DNA of 64,000 bases, taken from JANQOH01 sp965214495. Its GTDB lineage: Bacteria; Pseudomonadota; Alphaproteobacteria; UBA7887. The stretch spans positions 62,001-126,000 of the forward strand of contig OZ243958.1 of NCBI GenBank assembly GCA_965214495.1, read 5' to 3'. Each line of letters starts with the position of its first letter. The first letter of the stretch is position 1. The position numbers and the translations under genes were made by a program. The notes beneath the pieces are model-generated. The model saw nothing but the letters and a program-made list of their open reading frames with translations, did not search any database and was not told where the DNA came from. Positions 51,164-61,204 of the stretch are shown here, piece after piece.

Positions 51164-52199
51164 CGCCTCCGGTGAGAGGCTAGCGGCCGGTTACCGGCGT
51201 CTGGCCCGGCAATGGGCCGACGGCTGCGCGCTTCTCGGCAGCCGCCACGCGATCATGGCCGGCGCGATGTCCTGGGTCTCGGAACACCGGTTCGTTTCCG
51301 CGGTCTCGAACGCCGGCGGCTTCGGCGTGATCGCCTGCGGATCGATGGGACCCGATGCGTTGAGCGCCGAGATCGCCGCCACCTGCGAGGGCACCGCGGC
51401 GCCGTTCGGCGTCAACCTGATCACCATGCACCCCGAGCTCGAGCGGCTGATCGATGCCTGCGCCGAGCAGTCCGTGAGTCACGTCGTGCTCGCGGGCGGT
51501 CTGCCGCGTGCGGCGGCGATCCGGCGGATCAAGGAGTCGGGCGCGCGCGTGCTCTGCTTCGCGCCCGCGTTGGCGCTGGCGCGCAAGCTGGTGCGCATGG
51601 GCGTGGACGGGTTGATCATCGAAGGCATGGAGGCCGGCGGTCATGTCGGCCCCGTATCGACCGGCGTGCTGGCGCAGGAGATCTTGCCGGCGATCCGCGA
51701 CGTGCCGGTGCTCGTGGCCGGCGGTCTCGGCCGCGGCGAGGCCATCGCGGCCTATCTCGAGCTCGGCGCCGCCGGCTGTCAGTTGGGGACGCGCTTCGTT
51801 TGCGCCCGCGAATCGATCGCCCATCCGGCGTTCAAGAAGGCCGTCATCCGCGCCAACGCGCGTGACGCGCAGCCCTCGGTGCAGCTCGACCCGCGCTTTC
51901 CCGTGATCCCGGTGCGCGCGCTGGCGAACGAGGCGTCGCGGCGGTTCTTGGCGTTTCAGCGCCAGATCGTGGAGCGCTACACGACGGGTGAACTGGCGCT
52001 CGGCGAAGCGCAATTGCAGATCGAGAAATACTGGGTCGGCGCACTGAAACTCGCGGTGATCGACGGCGATGTCGAGGCGGGTTCCATGATGGCCGGCCAG
52101 AGCGTCGGCATGGTGCGCGGCGAGGAGACTTGCGCCGAGATCATCGAGACCCTGGTTCACCAGGCCGCCGCTGCGCTGGCGCTTCGCCGCGAGGCATGA
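51150..52199 (+). CDS. Nitronate monooxygenase / enoyl-ACP reductase II-like protein
   Basis: A 349-aa FMN TIM-barrel of the 2-nitropropane dioxygenase/FabK superfamily. It has AIMAGAMSWVSEHRFVSAVS, NAGGFGVIACGSM, FGVNLITMHPEL, VDGLIIEGMEAGGHVGPVST (the GxEAGGHxG loop with the active-site His), VLVAGGLGRGEAIAAYLELG and AAGCQLGTRFVCA. It could oxidise nitronates or reduce enoyl thioesters. The N-terminal start is uncertain. TTG 51150 overlaps lysC by 14 nt, and the next in-frame ATG would cut into the barrel. It overlaps ptsP by 4 nt. Confidence 0.82.
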   Translation: MTPNDASGERLAAGYRRLARQWADGCALLGSRHAIMAGAMSWVSEHRFVSAVSNAGGFGVIACGSMGPDALSAEIAATCEGTAAPFGVNLITMHPELERLIDACAEQSVSHVVLAGGLPRAAAIRRIKESGARVLCFAPALALARKLVRMGVDGLIIEGMEAGGHVGPVSTGVLAQEILPAIRDVPVLVAGGLGRGEAIAAYLELGAAGCQLGTRFVCARESIAHPAFKKAVIRANARDAQPSVQLDPRFPVIPVRALANEASRRFLAFQRQIVERYTTGELALGEAQLQIEKYWVGALKLAVIDGDVEAGSMMAGQSVGMVRGEETCAEIIETLVHQAAAALALRREA

Positions 52200-54466
52200 A
52201 CGGCGCTGCCGCCCTCAGCGCGCCGCGCCGGTTGCTGCGCGGCCTGCGCGACGTCATGGCCGGCCACGGCGGCGCGCAGGCCAAACTGGACCGGGTCGTG
52301 CGTCTCACCGCAGCCCACATGGTCGCCGAAGTGTGCTCGTGCTACCTCATGCGCGCGGGCGAAGTGCTCGAACTGTTCGCGACTACCGGCCTCAATCCCG
52401 GCGCGGTTCACAAGACCCGGCTCGGTGTGGGTGAGGGCCTCGTCGGCCACATCGCCGCCCGCGCGCGCCCGCTCAACCTCGCCGACGCGCAATCCCATCC
52501 GCTGTTCGCCTATCGCCCGGAGACCGGCGAGGAAATCTACAAGTCGCTCATGGGCGCGCCCGTCCTCCGAGACGGCCGTGTCGTCGGCGTGCTGGTCGTC
52601 CAGAACCGGACGCCCCGCCACTATGACGAGGAAGAGCTGGAGGCGCTTCAGATCGTCGCCATGGTGGTGGCCGAGCTGATCGCCGGGAGCGAGCTCGTCG
52701 GCCCCACCGAATGGCTGGCGCCCGAAGGCCGCACCAGCGGACCCGCATTCGTGGAAGGCCAGCCTCTGGCCGGGGGCCTCGCCTGGGGGCGGGTGACGAT
52801 CGTCCGCGCGCGGGCGCAGATCGCCCGTCTGGTCGCGGACGATCCGGCGCTCGAACGGCGCCGTCTCGCAACAGCGATCGACGCGCTGCGCGCCGGGCTC
52901 GATCGACTGGTGGCGCGGTCGCGAGGCGCCGCGGCCGCCGAACCGCGCGACGTGCTCGAAACCTTCCGCATGTTCGCCGCGGATTCCGGTTGGCTGCGGC
53001 GGATCGGCGAGGCGATCGATTCCGGCCTCAGCGCGGAGGCCGCGGTGTTCCGGGTCCAGGAAGACATGCGGATGCGGATGGGCCCCGACGCCGATGCCTA
53101 TCTGCGCGAGCGCATGAGCGATGTGGAAGAGCTTGGCAACCGGCTGCTCGACCATCTTTCGGGCGACGGCGACCGGCGCGTGCCCGGCGACGAAGGTGAA
53201 GACTTCGTCATCGTCGCGCGCACGCTCGGCGCCGCCCGCCTGCTGGAATACGACCGTGCGCGGCTGCGCGCCGTGGTGCTGGAGGAGGGCTCCCCCACTG
53301 CTCACCTCGCCATCGTGGCTCGGGCGCTTGAAATCCCCATGGTCGGCAGGGTCAGGGACGCGCTCGGCCGCTTCAGCGACGGCGAACCGGTGGTCGTGGA
53401 CGGCAGCAACGGTCGCATCACGACACGGCCGGAAGAAACCGAAATCGCTCTCGTGAGAGAGCGCGCGGCGGAACGGCTGCGGCAGCGCGCGCTCTATCGT
53501 TCCCTGCGCGACAAGCCGGCGCGCACCCGCGACGGAATCGACGTGACTCTCGACCTCAATATCGGCCTCGCGATCGACGCCGGCCATCTGGAGGAACTCG
53601 GCGCCGCCGGCATCGGACTATGCCGCACGGAGATCCCGTTCATGACCTCGGCGCGCTTTCCGGGCATCGACGAGCAGACCGCGCTCTACCGGGAGATTCT
53701 CGCCCAGGCCGGCGGTCGGCGCGTGGTGTTTCGCACCCTCGATATCGGCGGCGACAAGAAGCTGCCTGACATGCCCGCCGCCGAGGAAGAGAACCCGGCG
53801 ATGGGCTGGCGAGCGATCCGCATCGGCCTCGACCGCCCCGCAGTGTTGCGCCGGCAGCTCCGCGCCCTGTTGCGCGCCGCCACTGGCCGCGAACTGTGGG
53901 TCATGTTTCCGATGATCGCGACCGTGGCCGAGTTCGACCGGGCGCGTGCCATGCTCGACCGCGAGCAGGCCCGGGCGCGGGCGCGCGACGACCCGTGCGC
54001 CGAGACCCTGATCGTCGGCGCTATGCTCGAAGTGCCGTCGCTGATGTGGCAGCTTCCCGCGCTGCTCGCCCGCGTCGATTTCCTCTCCCTCGGCAGCAAC
54101 GACCTGATCCAGTTTCTGTTCGCGAGCGACCGCGGCAACGCGGCGACGTCGCGGCGTTACGGCATCCTCTCGCCGCCCGCCCTGGCGCTGGTCCGCCAAC
54201 TCGCCGGCGCCTGCCGCGCCGCAGGGAAACCGTTGTCGGTGTGCGGCGAGGCGGCCGGCGACACGCTCGACGCCATGGCGCTGGTCGGCGCCGGAGTGCA
54301 CAACCTGTCGATGCCGCCAAGCCGTATCGGGCCGGTCAAGGCGATGTGCCGCAGCCTCGATACACGGCCGCTTGGCGCGTTGCTGGAATCGCTCGCCGAT
54401 TCGCCGGTCGCCGATCTGCGCCCGCGGTTGCGCGCGTTCGCGCTCGACCATGCGGTGGTTCTCTGA
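52196..54466 (+). CDS. ptsP: Phosphoenolpyruvate-protein phosphotransferase, nitrogen PTS (EI-Ntr)
   Basis: A 756-aa protein. A GAF domain (about residues 15-165, LDRVVRLTAAHMVAEVCSCY to VAELIAGSE) is followed by the EI N-terminal helical domain, the swivelling phospho-His domain with GSPTAHLAIVARALEIPMVG, and the PEP-binding barrel (GIGLCRTEIPFM, VFRTLDIGGDKKLPDM, MLEVPSLMWQ, DFLSLGSNDLIQFLFASDRG, VCGEAAGD). It feeds phosphate to NPr and EIIA-Ntr, linking nitrogen state to regulation. ATG 52196 overlaps the preceding stop. The lysC-ptsP neighbourhood is typical of alphaproteobacteria. Confidence 0.95.
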   Translation: MNGAAALSAPRRLLRGLRDVMAGHGGAQAKLDRVVRLTAAHMVAEVCSCYLMRAGEVLELFATTGLNPGAVHKTRLGVGEGLVGHIAARARPLNLADAQSHPLFAYRPETGEEIYKSLMGAPVLRDGRVVGVLVVQNRTPRHYDEEELEALQIVAMVVAELIAGSELVGPTEWLAPEGRTSGPAFVEGQPLAGGLAWGRVTIVRARAQIARLVADDPALERRRLATAIDALRAGLDRLVARSRGAAAAEPRDVLETFRMFAADSGWLRRIGEAIDSGLSAEAAVFRVQEDMRMRMGPDADAYLRERMSDVEELGNRLLDHLSGDGDRRVPGDEGEDFVIVARTLGAARLLEYDRARLRAVVLEEGSPTAHLAIVARALEIPMVGRVRDALGRFSDGEPVVVDGSNGRITTRPEETEIALVRERAAERLRQRALYRSLRDKPARTRDGIDVTLDLNIGLAIDAGHLEELGAAGIGLCRTEIPFMTSARFPGIDEQTALYREILAQAGGRRVVFRTLDIGGDKKLPDMPAAEEENPAMGWRAIRIGLDRPAVLRRQLRALLRAATGRELWVMFPMIATVAEFDRARAMLDREQARARARDDPCAETLIVGAMLEVPSLMWQLPALLARVDFLSLGSNDLIQFLFASDRGNAATSRRYGILSPPALALVRQLAGACRAAGKPLSVCGEAAGDTLDAMALVGAGVHNLSMPPSRIGPVKAMCRSLDTRPLGALLESLADSPVADLRPRLRAFALDHAVVL

Positions 54467-54516
54467 CCGATTCCGACCACGAGTCGTTGCAGTCGGCGTG
54501 TCGCCTGAAGCGCCGC

Positions 54517-56353
54517 TCAGCGCCGACGCGCCGTGTCATATGCGCGCCGGGCGAGCGAGACGGCCGGCGACCGCGAAACCTCGGGGACGGGCACGTCCCA
54601 CCAGTGGCCGCCGGCCCCGGTGTCGGCAGCGGGATCGGTCTCGACGACGAGGACCGTGGTCACCGTCGCCGACGCGGTCTCCGCCACTGCCGCTTCGAGA
54701 TCGGCCAGGCTCGCAACCCTCCCGCGCGTCGGCGCCCAGGCTGCGCGCATGGGCGGCGAAATCGACTGCCACCGGCGTGCCGTCACGACGCGAGTCGGTG
54801 AAAAGATTGTTGAAACTCTCGCCCCCGGCCGCGCGCTGCAACCGGTCGATGCAGGCGAAGCCGCGATTGTCGAGCAGGACGACGGTCAGCGGCTTGCCGA
54901 GCGATACCGAGGTTGCGATCTCCGAGTTCATCATCAGCCACGAGCCGTCGCCGATCAGCACGATGACACGGCGTTCGGGCATGGCCATTTTCGCGCCGAG
55001 CCCGCCGGCGATCTCGTAGCCCATGCACGAATAGCCATATTCGACGTGGTAGCCGCCGGGAGCACCCACGCGCCACAGCTTGTGCAACTCGCCGGGCAAG
55101 CCGCCGGCGGCGGCCACGATCGCGTCGCCGGGGCTCGCCGCGCGCTGCACGGCGCCGATAACCTGTGCGTCGGACGGCAGGGGTGCGTTGCCGGGCGCCG
55201 TCGCTGCGCTCACCGCCTTGTCCCAGTCGCGGCGCGCGGCGGCGACGCGGTCGCGCCACGTCGGTTCGCTCAGCCATCCCGCCAGCCGATCCGACAACTG
55301 CGCCAGGCCGACGGCGGCATCGGCGACCAGCGGCAGCGCGCCGTGTTTCGCGGCATCGGTCGCGTTCACGTTCAGGCCGATCAGCCGTCGTGAGCCGCCG
55401 GCGAGCAGCGTGCGCGAGCCGGTGGCGATATCGGTCAGCCGGCTGCCCGCGGCGAGAACGAGGTCGGCCTCGGTCGCGAGCGCGTTGGCCGCCGCGGCGC
55501 CGCTGACCTCGATGGCGCCGGCGTTCATCGGATGCGCCGCCGGCAGGCTGCCTTTGCCGGCCTGGGTCTCGGCCACGGGAACGCCATGGCGCTCGGCGAA
55601 CGCCGCGAGTGCCGCGCCGGCATCGGCGTAGAGCACGCCGCCGCCGGCGACGATCAGCGGACGGCGCGCGGTGGCGAGCCTCTCGGCCGCTGCGGCGAGC
55701 GACGCAGAGTCGGGCGGCGGACGCCGCACTGCCCACAGGCGCGGTTCCAGAAACGTCCGTGGACAGTCGAACGCTTCCGCCTGTGCATCCTGGCACAGGG
55801 CAAGCGTCGCCGGCCCGCATGACGCGGGGTCCGTCAACACCGCCATCGCGCGCGGCAGCGAGTCGAGAATCTGCTCGGGCCGCGTAACGCGATCGAAATA
55901 GCGGCTCACCGGACGCAGGCAGTCGTTCGCAGACACGGTCGCGTCGCCGAACGCCTCGACCTGCTGCAAGACGGGATCGGGGCGGCGGCTGGCGAAGACG
56001 TCGGCGGGCAACAGCAGGAGCGGCAGGCGGTTCACATGCGCCGTGGCGGCCGCAGTGGCCATGTTGGTCGCGCCCGGTCCGATGGAACTGGCGCAGGCCA
56101 TCAGGCGCCGACGCCGGCTCGCCCTGGCGAAGCCGACCGCCGCCAGCGCCATCGCCTGCTCGTTATGGCCGCGCCACGTCGGCAAGCTGCGGCGCACCTG
56201 CCACAGCGCCTCGCCCAGCGCCGCGACGTTGCCGTGGCCGAAAATCGCCCACACGCCGGCGATCAGCGGAACCTCACGCCCGCCGAAGAAGACGCGCTGC
56301 GCTGCGAGATAGCGTGTCAGCGCCTGTGTCATGGTCAGGCGGATCGTGCTCAT
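54517..56353 (-). pseudogene. iolD: IolD (trihydroxycyclohexanedione hydrolase), frameshifted
   Basis: From ATG 56353 the minus strand encodes a clear IolD: MSTIRLTMTQALTRYLAAQR, IAGVWAIFGHGNVAALGEAL, RRRLMACASSIGPGATNMAT, LLLPADVFASRRPDPVLQQV and FGDATVSANDCLRPVSRYFD. The ThDP-binding region has LIGDGSWLMMNSEIATSVSL. After VDFAAHARSLGA the frame is lost. The C-terminus (ASLADLEAAVAETA, GGHWWDVPVPEVS, ending at 54517) continues in another frame. The shift lies near 54715-54730. The 1837-nt span is one base over a multiple of three. The enzyme belongs to myo-inositol catabolism, but no other iol gene is in the window. Confidence 0.85.
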
Positions 56354-56599
56354 CTGTGGACTCCTCTCGCCCTGCTGCGGGCCTCGCCCGGCGCCGGAGC
56401 GGTCGTTTCGCGTTCGTTGACAGGGTGCTTGCACTTGCGCGTCATGATCGCTATTGGAAGTTCGCCCGCCGCACGACACCAACTCGTTTCCGGTAGCGCC
56501 GATGCGCGTCTGACTGAGCGACTCTTGGGATAGTGCGCCACGTCGACGACGATGCCCGCGCGGGAAGCGCAGGGCGTCCAGAGACTGAAAGGAACGGAG

Positions 56600-56809
56600 A
56601 TGCCTACCGGAACGGTCAAGTGGTTCAACCCGACCAAGGGTTACGGATTCCTCGAACCGAGCGACGGCGGACGCGATGCGTTCGTTCATATTTCGGCGGT
56701 CGAGCGCGCCGGCCTTAACGGCTTGCGCGAAGGCCAGCGGATCGAATACGAACTGGTCCCGGGGCGCAACGGGCGCTCCTCGGCCGAGAACCTGAAAGCG
56801 CTCGACTGA
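56600..56809 (+). CDS. Cold-shock domain protein
   Basis: A 69-aa single OB-fold nucleic-acid-binding protein of the CspA family. It has MPTGTVKWFNPTKGYGFLEP with RNP1 (KGYGFL), and DAFVHISAVERAGL with RNP2 (FVHIS). The ATG is preceded by AAGGAACGGAG. It lies 246 nt from the divergent iolD, enough for the long 5' leader typical of such genes. I see no clear promoter boxes. Such proteins act as RNA chaperones. Whether it is cold-induced cannot be told. Confidence 0.93.
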   Translation: MPTGTVKWFNPTKGYGFLEPSDGGRDAFVHISAVERAGLNGLREGQRIEYELVPGRNGRSSAENLKALD

Positions 56810-56822
56810 CCGGCGGGGCGCC

Positions 56823-59555
56823 TCACCGTGTCGGTTCGACGCGAACCGCGCAATATTTGAGTTCGGGGATCTTGCCGAACGGGTCGAGCCGGGGGTTGGT
56901 CAACAGATTGGCCGCCGCCTCCGCATAACAGAACGGCACGAATACCACCCCGTCCGGGGTGCGTTCGTCGATCCTCAGGGTGATGTCGATCGCGCCCCGG
57001 CGGGTGGTCAGCCGCACCGGCTCACCGGCGCCCAGACCGAGCCGTTCCGCATCGCCGGGCGACATTTCGCACACCGCTTCCGGTTCCAGCGCGTCCAGTA
57101 CCCTCGCGCGCCGCGTCATCTGGCCCGTGTGCCAGTGTTCGAGCTGCCGCCCGGTCGTCAGCACGAACGGGTAGTCGGGGTCGGGTCGTTCGTCGGGCGG
57201 CGTCAGCCCGGCCGGCACCAGTCTTCCACGCCCGCCCGAAGTCGGATAGCCGTCGCCGAAAATGATCTCCCGACCCGGTGCCGCTTCGTCGTCGCACGGA
57301 TAGGTGACGGCGCTCTCTCGTTCGAGCCGCGCCCACGAGATACCCTTGATCGACGGCATGCAGGCGCGCATTTCGGCATAGACTTCCGCCGGGCCGGTGT
57401 AATTCCAGTCCAGGCCGAGGCGGCGCGCGATCTCCTGCACGATCCACCAGTCCTGGCGCGCGTCCCCCGGCGGATCGAGCGCAGCGCGCCCGAGTTGCAC
57501 GCGCCGGTCGGTGTTGGTGAAGCTGCCGGTCTTTTCCGGGAACGCGCTTGCCGGCAGCACCACGTCGGCGAACGACGCGGTTTCGGTCAGGAAAATATCC
57601 TGCACCACCAGATGGTCGAGGCGGCACAGGGCCGCACGTGCGTGGGCGGCGTCGGGGTCCGACATGGCGGGGTTTTCGCCCATCACGTATAGCCCCTTGA
57701 TCCTTCCGTCGAAGGCCGCATGGGCGATCTCGACCACGGTCAAGCCGGGTTCGGGGTCCAGTGCGGCGCCCCAGAACGCCTCGAACCCGGCGCGCGCGGG
57801 CGCGTCGCTCACAGGTCGGTAATCGGGAAACACCATCGGGATCAGGCCGACGTCGGACGCGCCCTGCACGTTGTTCTGCCCGCGCAGGGGATGCAGGCCG
57901 GTCCCCGGCCGCCCGACATGCCCGCACAACAGCGCCAGGCTGATGAGGCAGCGCGCGTTGTCGGTGCCGTGAACGTGCTGCGAAATGCCCATGCCCCAGA
58001 AGATGATGGCGCGCCCGGCGCCGGCGTAAAGCCGCGCCACACTGCGCAGCAGGCTCGCGGGAACGCCGCAATGCTCGGCCATCTCTTCCGGCGCGTAACC
58101 GGCGACGTGGGCGGCCAGAGCGTCGAAGCCCTCGGTGTGGGCGCGGACGTAACGTTCGTCGTATAGCCGTTCGTCGATGATGACGTGGATCAGCGCGTTG
58201 AGCATCGCCACGTCGCTGCCCGGGCGTTGTTGCAGCATGTAGGTGGCGTGGCGTTTCAACGCCTGGCCGCGCGGATCCATGACGATCAGCGCTGCGCCGC
58301 GCTTCGCGGCATTCTTGAAGAACGTTGCCGCGACCGGATGGTTCTCGGTCGGGTTGGCGCCGATCACCACGATGACGTCGGCGTTCGCCGCTTCGGCGAA
58401 GGGCGCAGTGACCGCGCCCGATCCGATGGTCTCCATCAGCGCCGCGACCGAACTGGCGTGGCACAGGCGGGTGCAGTGATCGACATTGTTGGTGCCGAAA
58501 CCGGTGCGCACCATCTTCTGCACCAGATAGGCTTCTTCGTTCGACCCCTTGGCCGACCCGAAGCCGGCGAGCGCCCCGCCGCCGTGCGCGTCGCGGATGC
58601 GGGCGAAACCGGCTGCTGCGCGGTCCAGGGCTTCCTCCCAGGTCGCCTCGCGGAAATGGCGCGACGGGTCTTGCGGATCGACGAAGATGTCGGGCTGCTT
58701 CGGCGCGCCGGGCTTGCGGATCAACGGCGCGGTCAGGCGGTTCGGATGGTGCGCATAGTCGAAGCCGAAGCGGCCCTTGACGCAGAGGCGTGCGTGGTTC
58801 GCCGGCCCGTCGCGTCCTTCGACTCGCAGGATACGGTTGTCCTTCACGTGGAACGTGAGTTGACAGCCGACCCCGCAATACGGACAGAGGCTGTCGACCT
58901 CACGGTCGGCTTCGACTGTCGCTGCCGCTGCGGGCAGCAGGGCGCCGGTCGGGCAGGCTTGCACGCACTCGCCGCAGGCTACGCAGGTGGACTCGCCCAT
59001 CGCGTCGGCCATGTCGAAGACCACCCGCGACCGCGCGCCGCGCCCGGCCATGCCGATCACGTCGTTGACCTGGACTTCGCGGCACGCGCGCACGCAGCGT
59101 GTGCAATGGATGCAGGCGTCGAGGTTCACCGCCATCGCCGGGTGGCTGCGGTCGGCGACAGGCGCGGCGCGGGCGGGGAACCGGCTTTCGGTCCGACCGA
59201 TCGCGCCTGCCCATCGCCACAATTCCGAGTCGGGGTCGTGCGCCTTCACGCGCGGCGACTGGTCGGCGAGCAGCAGTTCCATCACCATGGCGCGCGCCGC
59301 CTCGGCGCGCGTGCTCGCGACACGGACTTTCATGCCGTTCGCCGGCTTGCGGATGCACGACGCCGCCAGGACGCGCTCGCCCTCGATCTCGACCATGCAG
59401 GCGCGGCAATTGCCGTCGGCGCGGTAGCCGCGCTGCGGCGTGTAGCAGAGATGCGGGATCGAAACGCCAAGGCGCGCGGCGGCCTGCCAGATCGTCTCGC
59501 CCGGCTCCGCCACGACCGGGCGGTCGTCGAGAGTGAAGCGGACCGGCGCGCTCAT
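56823..59555 (-). CDS. fdsA: NAD-dependent formate dehydrogenase, molybdopterin alpha subunit
   Basis: A 910-aa multi-centre enzyme oxidising formate to CO2. The N-terminal NuoG-like part has a [2Fe-2S] site (Cys37, 50, 53, 67; HLCYTP, GNCRACMVEIEGE) and two [4Fe-4S] ferredoxin motifs (ACIHCTRCVRACREVQ; STCVACGECVQACPTGAL). The catalytic part begins with CPYCGVGCQLTFHV. The Mo/W ligand is Cys in NNVDHCTRLCHASSV (not selenocysteine), followed by the active-site His. TGRQLEHWHTGQMTRR is the conserved C-terminal pterin-binding box. It follows fdsB with a 4-nt overlap (ATG 59555). Confidence 0.93.
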   Translation of the reverse strand: MSAPVRFTLDDRPVVAEPGETIWQAAARLGVSIPHLCYTPQRGYRADGNCRACMVEIEGERVLAASCIRKPANGMKVRVASTRAEAARAMVMELLLADQSPRVKAHDPDSELWRWAGAIGRTESRFPARAAPVADRSHPAMAVNLDACIHCTRCVRACREVQVNDVIGMAGRGARSRVVFDMADAMGESTCVACGECVQACPTGALLPAAAATVEADREVDSLCPYCGVGCQLTFHVKDNRILRVEGRDGPANHARLCVKGRFGFDYAHHPNRLTAPLIRKPGAPKQPDIFVDPQDPSRHFREATWEEALDRAAAGFARIRDAHGGGALAGFGSAKGSNEEAYLVQKMVRTGFGTNNVDHCTRLCHASSVAALMETIGSGAVTAPFAEAANADVIVVIGANPTENHPVAATFFKNAAKRGAALIVMDPRGQALKRHATYMLQQRPGSDVAMLNALIHVIIDERLYDERYVRAHTEGFDALAAHVAGYAPEEMAEHCGVPASLLRSVARLYAGAGRAIIFWGMGISQHVHGTDNARCLISLALLCGHVGRPGTGLHPLRGQNNVQGASDVGLIPMVFPDYRPVSDAPARAGFEAFWGAALDPEPGLTVVEIAHAAFDGRIKGLYVMGENPAMSDPDAAHARAALCRLDHLVVQDIFLTETASFADVVLPASAFPEKTGSFTNTDRRVQLGRAALDPPGDARQDWWIVQEIARRLGLDWNYTGPAEVYAEMRACMPSIKGISWARLERESAVTYPCDDEAAPGREIIFGDGYPTSGGRGRLVPAGLTPPDERPDPDYPFVLTTGRQLEHWHTGQMTRRARVLDALEPEAVCEMSPGDAERLGLGAGEPVRLTTRRGAIDITLRIDERTPDGVVFVPFCYAEAAANLLTNPRLDPFGKIPELKYCAVRVEPTR

Positions 59556-61204
59556 CCGCCGACCTCCTCCGGAAAGTAGCGCAGGGCGCACAGCAGAGGG
59601 TTCGGCGCTGCCTGGCCGAGGCCGCAGATCGAGGCGTCGGCCATCGTCGCACTCAGTTCGCGCAACAGCGGCGTGTCCCACGCATCGCGCTCCATCAACG
59701 CGAGCGCTTTCTCCGTGCCGACGCGGCAGGGCGTGCACTGGCCGCAGCTTTCGTCTTCGAAAAAGCGCATCAGATTGCGCACGACCTTGCGGATCGGGTC
59801 CCGGTGCGACAGCACCACGACGGCGCCGGAGCCGACGAAACATCCGTAGTCGTCGAGCGCGCCGAAGTCGAGCGGCAGGTCAGCGAGGCGTGCAGGCAGC
59901 AGGCCGCCGGAGGCGCCGCCCGGTAGATACGCCTTGAAACGGTGACCGTGCGCCATGCCGCCGCAATGGTCGTCGATCAACTGGCGTGCGGTGACACCAG
60001 CGGGGGCGATCTTGACCCCGGGGTCGCGCACCCGCCCGGATACCGAAAAAGCGCGCAGCCCCCTGCGGCCATCGCCGCCGCTTTCCAGCAAGTCGCGCAG
60101 CCAATAGAGGGTTTCCACGTTGTGAATCAGCGTCGGCCGTCCGAACAGCCCCACTTGCGCCGGGAACGGAGGACGATGGCGTGGCAGGCCCCGCTTGCCT
60201 TCGAGGCTTTCGAGGAGCGCCGACTCTTCGCCGCAGATATACGCACCGGCGCCGCGCCGCAGATGCATCGCCGGCAGGTCGCCGATCCCGGCGGCACGAA
60301 GCGCGGCGAGTTCGGCGAGCAGAATGGCGTGCGCTGCCGGATATTCGTCGCGCAGATAGATGTAGATCTCGACGGCTCCGACGACCCACGCCGCGATCAG
60401 TGCGCCTTCGAGGAAGCGGTGCGGCGCGGTTTCCAGAATCCAGCGGTCCTTGAAGGTGCCGGGTTCGCCCTCGTCGGCGTTCACCGCCATCAGCCGCGGC
60501 TCGGGTTCGGCGGCGACGAAGCGCCATTTGCGGCCGGTCGGGAAGCCGGCGCCGCCGAGTCCGCGCAGGCCACTCGCCTCGACTGCGGCGGTCACCGACT
60601 CGCGCGCCCGCTGCCCGGCGAGGCAGGCTTGTAACACCTGATAGCCGCCGCCGCGCCGGTATGCCGCGAGACTCTCGTAGCTCGGCAATACCGGTTCGGT
60701 TTCGGCGCCGCCCACCGCTGCTGCGATCGAGCCGGGGGTCGCATGGTCGATCGCGTTGCGACCGACCATGGCGGCCGGCGCCGCGGCGCAGCGCCCCATG
60801 CATGGCGCGCGAACGAGCCGGGCGCCGGGAACCGCCGCATCGAGCAGTGCCGCGCCGCCGGCGAGGGCGCAGGTCACGCTGTCGCACACGCGCACGGTGA
60901 GGCCGCTTGCTCGGCCGTCGACGTCGAAATGGGCGTAGAACGTCGCGACTTCATAGACCTCGGCCTGCGACAGGCGCATGGCCTCGGCGAGCGCCGCGAG
61001 ATGCGCCTTCGACAAGCCGCCGAAGGAGTCCTGAACGAGATGCAGATGTTCGATCAACAGGTCGCGGCGGCGCGAACGATCGCCAAGTAACGCCGCGATT
61101 TCGCGCCGGGCTTGCGGTGTTACCTGCCGCCCGCGCTCGAAACGCCGCCCTTTGCCGCCCCGCCCGGGATGCCGGGGGCGCCGCTCCGATCCGGTCAGCG
61201 CCAA
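59552..61204 (-). CDS. fdsB: Formate dehydrogenase NADH-side subunit, NuoE-NuoF fusion
   Basis: A protein of about 550 aa. The N-terminal 24-kDa (NuoE-like) domain has DLLIEHLHLVQDSFGGLSKA, AEVYEVATFYAHFDVDG, and its [2Fe-2S] cysteines in CDSVTCALAG and APCMGRC. The C-terminal NuoF-like domain binds FMN/NAD (GLGGAGFPTGRKW, VNADEGEPGTFKDRWILE, GAGAYICGEESALLESLEGK) and one [4Fe-4S] cluster (SCGQCTPCRVG). In other operons these are two genes (fdsG, fdsB). The start is uncertain. TTG 61204 overlaps the upstream gene's stop by 10 nt and keeps the conserved GRQVTPQARREIAALLGD. TTG 61057 would delete it. Confidence 0.88.
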   Translation of the reverse strand: MALTGSERRPRHPGRGGKGRRFERGRQVTPQARREIAALLGDRSRRRDLLIEHLHLVQDSFGGLSKAHLAALAEAMRLSQAEVYEVATFYAHFDVDGRASGLTVRVCDSVTCALAGGAALLDAAVPGARLVRAPCMGRCAAAPAAMVGRNAIDHATPGSIAAAVGGAETEPVLPSYESLAAYRRGGGYQVLQACLAGQRARESVTAAVEASGLRGLGGAGFPTGRKWRFVAAEPEPRLMAVNADEGEPGTFKDRWILETAPHRFLEGALIAAWVVGAVEIYIYLRDEYPAAHAILLAELAALRAAGIGDLPAMHLRRGAGAYICGEESALLESLEGKRGLPRHRPPFPAQVGLFGRPTLIHNVETLYWLRDLLESGGDGRRGLRAFSVSGRVRDPGVKIAPAGVTARQLIDDHCGGMAHGHRFKAYLPGGASGGLLPARLADLPLDFGALDDYGCFVGSGAVVVLSHRDPIRKVVRNLMRFFEDESCGQCTPCRVGTEKALALMERDAWDTPLLRELSATMADASICGLGQAAPNPLLCALRYFPEEVGG

